Shown: positions 55,025 through 64,000 of the stretch, piece after piece
Numbering within the stretch: position 1 is the first letter of the stretch
Layout: each line of letters begins with the position of its first letter
Source of the DNA: Plantago ovata
Taxonomy: Eukaryota > Streptophyta > Magnoliopsida > Lamiales > Plantaginaceae
Reading direction: 5' to 3'
DNA: 64,000 nucleotides
NCBI GenBank assembly: GCA_028274465.1
Contig: CM051456.1
Span: 100,221,050 to 100,285,049 of the forward strand
The notes under the pieces: generated by a model
What the model saw: the letters and a program-made list of their open reading frames with translations, nothing else
What the model was told of the DNA's origin: nothing
The model's database searches: none
Position numbers and translations under genes: made by a program

Positions 55025-56316
55025 TGATGAACTGGAATTTGTCAGATTCAATTAATTAAATAAATTTGTTTTTAGCCAAAGGCAATTCACAACTACAACG
55101 AAAACCGTAGTGTAGCAGTAAAATAACCTCGAGTGTCGATCTCTAAGGACTATAACTAGCTTTATCTAATTTAACTTAAACTATAAAATCAACAAACGAC
55201 TTAGCACAGATTTTTCTTATCAAGATAATGGAAGTTAGTGATAGTATGATCATTCAAAGCATAACAGGTTAATAATCATGCATGAAGTACCCGATCGTTT
55301 TGCATAGAGATCTAAGATCATGAATTGTCCAATGTGTTCCGTTCAATTCAACACTACGAAGATAGAGGGCTTAGATAGATCAAAGAAATAAAGCAATAAC
55401 TCAAAGTCTTCCTTTTTCAAAGAAATATGGGATTGGTCGGTTGTTGGAACAACGCGAGCCGGGCCGGGTCTCGATTCAGAAAGATGAAGGGCCCCAAAGT
55501 GATTCGCATTACCGCCATCATGCATAATTAAGAACCCTTCGCTAAGAAATCACATACTATCACCAACGATAAATTTAGCTACTCATAGATGTTATGCAAT
55601 CAACAGAAATCATAGCAGGATTGAATGAAAACATGTTGAAAGATATATAAATATAAATAGAAAAATCGTAAGATACAATGTTACCGAAGGTTGTCAATCT
55701 CCGAAGAATCGCGATCTCACAAGTTCCAAATTGATAAGAAAAATTATCTCCTATGCTAAGAATTCCCAGAACAGGCTCTGGAGAATTCTTACCTAAAACT
55801 AATGAGAAAGGTATGAAAAAAGTTCTGAGAAAGTATGAAAAAAAGTAGAGAAACAACAACTATATATAGGAGTTCGGAACGTGTGGGGCAAGTCGCCCCA
55901 CACACCGGGCGAACCGCCTGGTGTGGGGCGAACCGCCCCACATCCCAGGCGAATCGCCCGGGAGTTCCAGTCGGCAAGAGACGCGTTTTTGACGCGTTTT
56001 TGGATTTCTTTTCCTTTTCAGACTCGGTTTTTGCCTTCTAGTGATCTTTAAGCCTTCAAACTCGACCCCTAGACTTCAAATCCCATCCGGAATCTTCTAG
56101 ATACTCCAAAAATGTCCTCGGAACACCGATTCTTCGTTCTCTTCAATATAATTGCCCGGAAAATCACGTTTTTCACCTAAAACCTGTAAAATGCAAACTA
56201 AAGGGAAACGTGACACTATTCTAATAAAATGCACTATAATATAGCTAAATTAACATAGAGGATAGCAAAATAGGTGAAAAAAGACTCGAATGAAGGTGTC
56301 AAATACATGTTCATCA
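55025..56316 (-). repeat. 3' LTR of element D
   Basis: TGATGAACTGG to TTCATCA, 1292 bp. It is clearly diverged from the A/B and C/E LTRs but collinear. It has an extra insertion-like stretch near 55400-55510. Confidence 0.85.
55860..55975 (-). promoter_or_regulatory. Promoter region of the D LTR
   Basis: TATA box CTATATATAG on the minus strand at 55860-55869, with five or so GC palindromes upstream (GGGGCGAACCGCCCC, CAGGCGAATCGCCCGGG and relatives). Confidence 0.6.
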
Positions 56317-57840
56317 AACTCCCCAAACCGAACCTTTGCTTGTCCTCAAGCAACTAAGCTAGACTCTAATGCAAAAAACAATGCAACACAAAAAATGGAG
56401 TCTCATGCCAAATGAAATGAACTAATCTATTGAATCTATCAAAAAACTTATGAACAAAAACCATACAAATCATAACATGGATATAGGTTGAAGAATGCCT
56501 CGATTGACTCATACACATTCACATAAGCACTTATGTCACACAAGATAGTCTCTCGTAACATTCTCTACCTGGACCTAGTCAGTGACGACGTAATGAAACA
56601 TGTTAAAATACGAATGGTTGTCCCGTGCCTATGAAACTGAGGACTTACTGCTGTTCACCAACTTAAGACTTTTCCTCAAAGAGGTCGAACCAATACTGAC
56701 TCTCATCAAACGAAGGAGGATTACCTAAAAAAGATAACACTCCCCTATTCTACCCATCTCTGAAGCAAAGCCTTAAACTATTCACCACTTCCTGAATGGC
56801 AGGACGATGGTGGTCTAGAACAGATGACACTCAAACAAACAAAAGACAAAAATTACAACTCGATTACGAACATTACAAGAATTGAAAAATGAGACAAATA
56901 CTTTGCTAAACTGCTTTTTGGCTTTTTTTTTTGGACCCTTCCTTGCTTTTTTTTTGAGTCTTTTATTTTTTTTGTTTTCTTTTCTTTTCCAGATTGGTAT
57001 CTTTTTTTTGGAATTTTTCCTTCGTTTTTCGAATTTTTTTTAGCCAGCAGTAGCACAACGAAAAAGAAATTACAATGACTCACAAACGACCTCCCCAAAC
57101 CTATTCGAAAGAATAGGTTGAAGCACAAACTTTACGAAAAAGGAAAATAAACTCACAACTCACAAAGGAAAAACGAAAAACAAGTCTAGTGATAGTGTAA
57201 CCCCCTCTCCAAACCTATTCGAAAGAATAGGTTGCAAACAAAGGATCACACAATCTCACACTACCTCCTTCCTAGGCATTTAGCAATCTCAAAGCAAGGT
57301 GAAGACTTGTTGCCTCTTAGGTACATAATTACTCGGGAAAACGACCATAAGATCCTAACATGCAACATCATATTATAAAGACCTTCGTGAACCGCAGTAG
57401 AGAAAACACCACTAAATGATGTCGAGACTACCAAGCTTAACTAAGTGCAAACATAAATGTGACAAGCCAAGCGAGAAAAACCTCAAACAAATTCATAGAG
57501 ATAAAGCATATGATTAATGTCATAATTGGTTAATCAACCCAATAAAAAAGTTCAAAAAATTTGGCAATAAACTCCACATAAAAATATGCAAAACTATACT
57601 AGGATGAATGTAGTGTATGCAACTAAATACTAAGAAAGCGGTAAACGTGCAAATGCAAATGCAAACGAATTTCAACAAAATGCAAGGTACTATACTCATC
57701 CTACCAATGCCAAGCTCCAAACCACCAATTTCAAGCTCCAAACTAACAACACTAGTTCACTTAAATCCCATCCCCCCTCATGAATTTAAAGCTAGTCCCT
57801 AGCAATAAGAGAATGAGGAAATAAGATGTGATACTAGATG
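56317..57840 (-). other. 3' non-coding region of element D
   Basis: Same order as in A: polypurine tract, A/G-rich sense tract (about 56915-57045), hairpins at 57100-57117 and 57214-57231 (both loop GAAA). Confidence 0.7.
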
Positions 57841-58776
57841 TTACCGCATGGTTTGGCCTCGATCGGCTGAGTACACTAGATGTAAGGTATTGAGATTGCT
57901 CGAGTGCCCTTGTTGGTGATCATCGGAGCTCGTGGTGGTGGTGGTAGTTCCACTCATAGATCGAATAGGACCAACTCCTCCATCAGTACTCATGGCATCC
58001 TCATTGTCCCTATTGTCTTCATTGTCACCATCATCACCGTTAGAAGAATTGCATTGTCGAAGAGAATCCTCAAGATTAGCCGCTGAAGTTATGGGGTTTT
58101 CCATCCGGTATCTCTCCAATAGCCTGTGAACTGTTGAAGGGGAAAGAGCTGTGCTCTTAGAGTTTCCTCACCAACGTCCTCTACCCCATAGAACTTACAG
58201 TAAGCTGCGATGAAACTCGGAAACTCAGAGGTATTCTTCTTTCTCGCACAATGGTGCCCACATTCTCTACGGTTGATGCTCCCGATGTCTATATGGTGCT
58301 CCCTGAATAAGCAGTCGAGGGGCACCCCAAGGAAGGGCTGGGTGTCCATGTCATTATGTTTTGGAATCAAGTTAGCGATACGGAACTTCATCCCCACTAT
58401 CGACTCAAGTCTGAATCTGTTGTGATGAGGACGCCCAGGTTGCTTCCTAGTCTTTCGGACCTTGCAGTCCTTGTAGCAGATTTCTGCTGTAATATTGGTT
58501 TCAATCCCTTTTGTGGTACGTGAATAGACATAAGAGTGCTCACTCCCTGTGGATTCTTGTTCCTCCTTATGGATAAACCGCGAAGTTGTTGCAAAAGTCC
58601 ATGGCTCGAACGTACCTCTAACGAGATCACTCTCCTTCTCTTGAAGACTAGTAGACCCAACATAGAACTCATGGAGAACGTCCTTGTCAAACCCTTTGAC
58701 ATGGTTGAAATCGAACCACCTCCAATACCTCATTGTAGCCAAACGGAAGTGCTCCTCTCCCTTTGTGGCATGGTTC
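57841..58776 (-). pseudogene. Element D ORF2, shortened and frameshifted
   Basis: Homologous to ORF2 of A: FNHVKGFDKDVLHEFYVG, DLVRGTFEPW, YVYSRTTKGI, CLFREHHIDIGSI, FPSFIAAYCKFYGV. About 70 N-terminal residues of A have no counterpart; the spliced ATG at 58771-58769 is out of frame. A frameshift near 58140 separates the acidic, Thr/Ser-rich C-terminus. Confidence 0.7.
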
Positions 58777-59313
58777 CTACAAACATCCATTAGTACCTTG
58801 TACAAAACAGCTTCATGCATATGCAAATGCAAGAGTGAAACAAACGAGTAACTTCATTATCACGCCTAATTTTCAAAACACCAAGTCTAATCTAGCTACC
58901 ACAATGCAATGTATCAACATATCATAGTATGTAACATATCTCAACATGCTTTTATGCTAGATAACTAGTAACCTTAAATCACAAGATTCATTCAAACCAT
59001 AGTACTCAAAAAACTTTACCAAAAAGACTCAAACCCCACAAATTAAGTGTTCTACCATGATGTCTACCTCTATCATACCAATAACCTCATCATAAAACAT
59101 GGAGTGAAGAAAAAGAAGCAATGCAAAACGAGACATAGATATCAAGTAAGCATAAATTCCCAATTTACCAAACCAAGCAAAATTGAGCAAGCAATTGGTA
59201 ATGAAAATTGATTCTAATCACATAAACCATCAACCCATACATTATATAAGCTCAATTGAAGCATAAATCAAAAAACCCCCAAATTCGAAAAATTAGGGTT
59301 CATGTGAAGTTAC
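58777..59313 (-). other. Intron before ORF2 of element D
   Basis: Sense donor GAG|GTAACTTC at 59313, acceptor TTTGTAG at 58777, length 537 bp against 538 in A, although the body sequence is diverged. Confidence 0.6.
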
Positions 59314-59594
59314 CTCAGATCTGAAAAACAAATGCACTAGGATGAAAGTTGTTCGGATAGAATTAAAGAGCACGTAATGGGCTTCGATTGAAGCTAAAGA
59401 ACACAAAATTCGATAGAGAATTGAAGAAATTATGGTAGAAAGAAGGTTTTTCGAGTTTTTGGGTGTTTTGGAGAAAGAGAGGTGAAAGGAGATGAATACT
59501 GAGGGTTTGGTGGAAGAATCTCGCTTTTCACCTAGCCAGAAGACGGGGGGCAATTCGCCCCCCATTGCCAGAGAGTTTAAAACTCTCTGGCTCT

Positions 59595-60846
59595 TGATGA
59601 ATGTGTATTTTACACTTTCATTCGAGTCTTTTTCACCAATTTTAGCTATATTTTAGTACATTTTATTAGAATAGTGTCACGTTTCCCTTTGGATTTTATT
59701 TTACAGGTTTTGGTTGAAATTCGGAGATTTCGGGGCAATTATATTGAAGTCTACAAGGAATTGGTGTTCCAGAAGCCTATTTGAAGTATCTGAAGGTTTC
59801 CGGATAGGATTTGGAGTCTAGGGGCCGAATCTGGAGGTTAGAAGACTACTAGAAGTCATAAACCGAGTCCGAAAAGGTGAAGAAATCCAAATCCGCGTCG
59901 AAAAACGCGGAAATTCCGCGAAATACTGGGGGGCGAACCGCCCCAGCCAGAGGCGAACCGCCCCAGAGTAAATTCGGGGCCTATATATAGAGCTCAAGTT
60001 TTTCTCCGAAAATCATATCTTTCCAAGCCTACTTTCTCACCTCTCTCTATAGTTTTAGGTAGGAACTTCCCGGGGCCTGTCCTGGGAGTTCCATAGCTTA
60101 GGGGATACTTTTTCATAGCAGATTGGAGCGCGTAGGATCGCAATCATCCGGAGATTGACAACCTTCGGTAACTTTGTATCTTACAGTTTTTATCTACTTA
60201 TTTTATTCTTCTTTCAATATGTTTTCTTCTATGATTGCTATTGATTGCATGCCTATTATGAGTAGCTAAACTTATCATTGGTGGTAGTATGTGAATTCTT
60301 AGCGAGGGAAGATAATCATGCTAATGGCTATATCGCGCATTATACTCCGTGTCATTGCTTTATTTCGTTGATCAGTTGCAACCAAAATTCTCGTATGTTG
60401 TATTGATTATTATGCACGCATGGACACTAGTCGACCATCACACCAATTATCTTCGTAGTGTTGAATAATTACGGAACACATTAGGACAATCGTTGTTGAC
60501 TAGTCAGACCAAATTATCTTCGTAGTGCTTAATACTTGCAAAAGGACACAAGATTGATTCAAAGATCTCTATGCAAGACCGAGGAATTTATGCATGATTA
60601 TCGACCCATTATGTTAAGAAGGACCATACTATCACCAATCTTCATTATCTGCTTGAAACCCCCTATTGCTTTCTATCTGATGTTTTATATTCTTAATTAG
60701 ATTTGATAGAGCTAGTATAGTCCTGAGAGAACGACACTCGAGTCATTCTACTACTACACTACGGTTTTCGTTGTAGTTGTGGATTGCCTTTGGCTAATTA
60801 CAAATATTATTTGCTGAATCGAGACCTGACAAATCCCCGTTCATCA
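59595..60846 (+). repeat. 5' LTR of element B
   Basis: TGATGAATGTG to GTTCATCA, 1252 bp, very similar to the LTRs of A including the segment that A's own 5' LTR has lost. Confidence 0.9.
59932..59990 (+). promoter_or_regulatory. Promoter region of the B LTR
   Basis: Two GGCGAACCGCCCC units (59932-59965), then TATA box CTATATATAG at 59981-59990. Confidence 0.6.
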
Positions 60847-60849
60847 AAT

Positions 60850-60867
60850 TGGCGCCGTTGCCGGGGA
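60850..60867 (+). promoter_or_regulatory. Primer binding site of element B
   Basis: TGGCGCCGTTGCCGGGGA, tRNA-Asp type. Confidence 0.9.
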
Positions 60868-61003
60868 CTATACTCCTTTTTTCTGTTTAATTTGTTTACA
60901 ACTTTTGATTCCTAATACTATTAGTTTTAGTTGTCCTTTTTAATCTCTCTCTAATACTGCTTTCCTAGTCTATTTCTAATCACCTTTCCTAGTCTGTCAT
61001 AGA

Positions 61004-61987
61004 TTGTGTATGCCGCATACACGTTCTGCAGGAATACCGCTTGCTGATTCAATTGCTGAGATCGATAGAGTCTACCACCAAAGGAGGCGACTCCTTTTCA
61101 AGGAAATCGACGGAATGGCAGAAGCTAGACCACTGAAGGCATGGGTACAACCCACCAAGGATCGTATGAGGGGACCGACGATCGTTCTTTCGCCTGCAAC
61201 GCGAGATCTGGAAATCAAGAACCACGCATTCCAACAACTTCCGAGGTTCTATGGCTTATCAAGGGAAGATGTGATGGGGTACTTGAACGATATCGATGAT
61301 TTTGTCAACCAACTCCCACGACCCGGAGCTGACATAACAACGGATGAGTTAAGGATGAAGGTTTTTGCTATGGGACTTGGCGACAGAGCCAAGTCATGGC
61401 TGAGTTCTCTACCAGCCGGCTCACTGGACACTTGGGAAAAGGTTTTTTCAGCTTTCATGGAGAAATACTTCCCACACACTCTGACTACCGCGATAAAGGC
61501 GCAGATCACTGGATTCAAGCAAGACTATGATGAGACCATCTACACCGCATTCGAGAGGTTCCAAGATCTCACGAACAAGTGCCCTCACCATGGTTTTGAA
61601 CTTTCCGACCTAGTCCAACACTTCTACAATGGACTAACCTTCGAGAACCAACAAGTGGTGGATTTCCAATGCCGAGGCAATATTTGGGAGGAAACCGCAG
61701 AAGCCGTCTGGGTTGTTTTCGAAAGGCTTGCTAAGGGTTCACAGTTCAAGGACCCAAGAGCAATGGTTAGGAGACGTGGACCTGAAGCTCCACCGACTCA
61801 AGAAACCCCTATGTACAGGGAGAATGGGGATCAATTCGAGTGCTTTACCAACGAATTGAAGCAAGTCCTCAAAAGCGCCACCGGAACAGCTGTTTCGAAC
61901 GAAGTATGCCGAATATGCAAGAACTATGGGCATGGGGCTCATATGTGCAGATCGGAGATGGCATACGATGATAGAAACTGGGCTTGA
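61004..61987 (+). CDS. Gag of element B
   Basis: 327 codons, nearly identical to gag of A: same capsid motifs and CRICKNYGHGAHMC zinc knuckle, same TGA at the end, with the frame continuing downstream. Confidence 0.8.
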   Translation: MCMPHTRSAGIPLADSIAEIDRVYHQRRRLLFKEIDGMAEARPLKAWVQPTKDRMRGPTIVLSPATRDLEIKNHAFQQLPRFYGLSREDVMGYLNDIDDFVNQLPRPGADITTDELRMKVFAMGLGDRAKSWLSSLPAGSLDTWEKVFSAFMEKYFPHTLTTAIKAQITGFKQDYDETIYTAFERFQDLTNKCPHHGFELSDLVQHFYNGLTFENQQVVDFQCRGNIWEETAEAVWVVFERLAKGSQFKDPRAMVRRRGPEAPPTQETPMYRENGDQFECFTNELKQVLKSATGTAVSNEVCRICKNYGHGAHMCRSEMAYDDRNWA

Positions 61988-63109
61988 GGAGGCGAAGAAG
62001 AAGCCTTTGCTACGGAATTTGGCACTCAAGAAGTTAGCTACGGGCAAGACGGTAGGAATCCTCGAGGTGGATTTTGGAGAAGAGGATATCGTAACAATCA
62101 AGGATATGCACCGGCTAACCAAACTTATGGACCTAACCAAGACCGTAGTAGGCTGAACTATGGTAATGATCACTGCGAAAACCCCGCTCCAAAAGAGCTA
62201 CCGAAGTCGAAGACGGCTCTACTGATGGAGAACTTGCAGAAGATGGTTGATCACACACAAAGTTTTCTCAAACGTTATGAGGAAGATTCTGAGAAGACTA
62301 GGGCAAGGCTTGATAAGTTGGAAGAGAGCACAAGGCTTGCCCATCAAAAGATGCAAGAGTTGATCGACCGAGGAGCAAGTAAGGAGCAAGGCAAACTGCC
62401 TAGCAACACTGAGAAGTCATTGTCTATTAACTTAGTAGGTGATCTACCTGTTGAAATCACCATCAAGAAGGTTGCTAAGTGCGAGAGTTGCAAGAGGGAA
62501 CTACCCCCACAGGCCGAAGAAGAAGAAAAGGACCTTGGTACTAACAAGAGTGAAGAGGAGCAAGAGGATCCCGAGCCACTCCCTCAAAGTTTCGATATTA
62601 AGGTCGGGATTGGGGAGCTTGAAGATGTCTGAGCCACACTAGACACTGGATCCTACTCAAATGTGCTCCCTTTGAACGTTTTCGAGAAGAGTAACCTTGG
62701 AGAACTAACTGTGCATAAGGCTATTGTGCAACTGGCGGATGGATCCCTTGTGAAACCCGAAGGCGTTGTGAAGAATGTATTAGTCAAAATTGGTGAAGCC
62801 TCTGTCCACACCGATTTTGTAATTATGCCAGCATCAGCACCAGGAACGGGGGATGTCATACTCTTAGGACGAACATTCTTGACTAAAATACGCTCAGTGA
62901 TGGACATCTACCAAAGGACTTGCACTATCGAAGTGGATGGCAAGCAACATGTGTTGCAAGCCATATCTGATCCACCTAATCCACCCTATACTTCTAACAC
63001 TATTGATTACAGTGGTCTTAACGTTTATATTCACTCTTATTCACAGGATCAAAGCACGGGAAGGAGAATCATGAAGGGGAAGTCTAGTACCCTCAGAAGG
63101 AAAAGATAG
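61988..63109 (+). pseudogene. Gag linker and protease of element B
   Basis: Open in the gag frame from the TGA at 61985 to a second TGA at 62630-62632, which sits where A has an Arg codon (CGA to TGA), four codons before LDTG. The protease (LDTGSYSN, ILLGRTFL) then runs intact to 63109. Coiled-coil linker as in A. Confidence 0.75.
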
Positions 63110-63397
63110 GCGAAGACAGGGGTCGAGTCAGAGACCTTAAACAATGGCACTATCCGGGAGGCAACCCAAGGTTTTTATCGCTTTCTTTACCGCTTTATTG
63201 CATGCATTCCTACTTGAACAATTTGCTTTTCATATGTGAATTTGTTCGGTTCTGTGTCGTATGTGCTTATGTTGTGTTCGAGTGCGACTTTTCGAGTGAT
63301 TTTTTGAGGAAAACGATTTTTCGGGGACTAAAATTTTTCGGGGACTTAAAATCGCATTTTTATTTTTCAAAAAACGTTCGTCTCCCACCTAAAAGTG

Positions 63398-63515
63398 GGG
63401 GGCGAATCGCCCCACGTATGGGGCAAATCGCCCCACGACCAGAGCGCGCGCGCGCGCTCTAGGCGTGCGGGGCGGTCCGCCCCAGGTGTGGGGCGAACCG
63501 CCCCACACTTCCAGA
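63398..63515 (+). repeat. Internal GC-palindrome array of element B
   Basis: GGGGCGAATCGCCCC, GGGGCAAATCGCCCC, GGGGCGGTCCGCCCC and GGGGCGAACCGCCCC, around a GCGCGCGCGCGC stretch. One unit each has a single arm change that breaks symmetry. Confidence 0.75.
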
Positions 63516-64000
63516 ATGCTTAAATCGGGGGTTTCTTCCCCAAACCCCCATTTTCCTCCATTTTCATCCTCCAAACTCTAAAATTTCCTCCATATTCAAA
63601 ATAACTTCAAATCTTCATAACTCTTCCATCTCTCCATCAATTTGTGTGTTCTTTAGCTTCATTCGAAGCCCGTTGCATGCTCTTTCATTCTATCCGAACA
63701 AATTTCTTCCTAGCTCATTCAATTTCCGGATTTGAGGTATTATCACATGAACCCTAATTTTTACAATTTGGGGATTTTTTGATTTATGCTTCAATTAGAC
63801 TTGTATGATGTATGGGTTGATGATTCATGTGTTTAGATTCATTATTCATTGTCAATTACATGTTCAATTAGGCTTGGTTTGATGATTTGAGATTTTGCTA
63901 ATTGGATGATATATGTCTTGTTAGGAAATTGTCTCTCTTGCTTTCATTCCTTGTTTAAACATGTGTTTATTGATATGAAATTGATGAATGTATTGGTAGA
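63516..64000 (+). other. ORF2 leader and start of its intron in element B
   Basis: C/T-rich leader (63536-63736), donor GAG|GTATTATC at 63737, then the AT-rich intron body to the window end. ORF2 itself is outside. Confidence 0.6.

Larger units (their letters stand above)
55025..59594 (-). mobile_element. Element D: Athila-like element, 3' half
   Basis: 3' LTR, non-coding region with purine tract and twin hairpins, ORF2 pseudogene and its intron. It is interrupted at 59594 by element B. The putative target duplication ATCTC (55020-55024) cannot be matched because the other end is outside the window. Confidence 0.75.
59595..64000 (+). mobile_element. Element B: Athila-like element, 5' half
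   Basis: Plus-strand copy of the A subtype: 5' LTR, tRNA-Asp primer site, gag, protease, GC array and ORF2 leader up to the intron. It continues past the window end. Inserted in D. Confidence 0.85.

Overview
The window is repeat-dense nuclear DNA of a flowering plant, most likely a eudicot. The evidence is the set of plant-type transposable elements it contains: CACTA, hAT, L1, Ty1/copia primed by initiator tRNA-Met, and Athila-like Ty3/gypsy primed by tRNA-Asp. It also holds one plant cell-wall gene and a decayed plant RING E3-ligase copy. Almost everything is nested retroelement. The only ordinary gene I can support is a pectin methylesterase inhibitor-like gene at 2546-3235. A 100-N scaffold gap lies at 50392-50491.

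Layout. 1-443 is the end of a CACTA transposon. 554-713 is a hAT-type MITE with a perfect 8-bp target duplication. 861-1504 is a minisatellite fused to a RING-finger pseudogene (1505-2095, minus). 2546-3235 is the PMEI-like gene. 3490-3981 is a copia LTR piece split by element A (3982-12748, minus), a complete Athila-like element with a GTCGT duplication that encodes gag, protease and a plant-transposon-domain ORF but no reverse transcriptase or integrase. At 12766 a second CACTA element of the family seen at 1-443 begins. Its six-exon transposase-like gene (minus) is cut by an 18.2-kb copia element, Copia1 (15009-33174, minus, TGCGC duplication). Copia1 itself contains a hAT element (17844-18653), a near full-length L1 LINE (22861-27936), a five-copy 188-bp tandem array and a possible captured gene start near 30605.

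34382-40286 is Copia2 (plus, Sirevirus-like, badly decayed), cut by a gypsy LTR (E, 40287). Copia3 (40686-50387, minus) is inserted in E. After the gap come element C (50573-55024, minus), element D (55025 onward, minus, inserted in the 5' LTR of C) and element B (59595 to past the window end, plus, inserted in D). A to D belong to the same gag-protease family.

The most interesting material is RNA or DNA structure inside these elements. (1) Two related copia elements carry an array of four hairpins in the leader before gag, with paired arm changes and a constant 7-nt loop. (2) The Athila-like family has arrays of GC palindromes just upstream of the LTR TATA box and again inside the element. 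(3) The same family has a conserved intron immediately before its second ORF. (4) It also has a pair of CCTATTC/GAATAGG hairpins whose stems never change while the loops do. (5) One Copia3 LTR is a patchwork containing pieces of its own pol gene and leader. (6) The CACTA transposase-like gene has an intact frame across six exons apart from five stops, all TAG. All coordinates and comparisons were made by eye; no alignment or database search was run.
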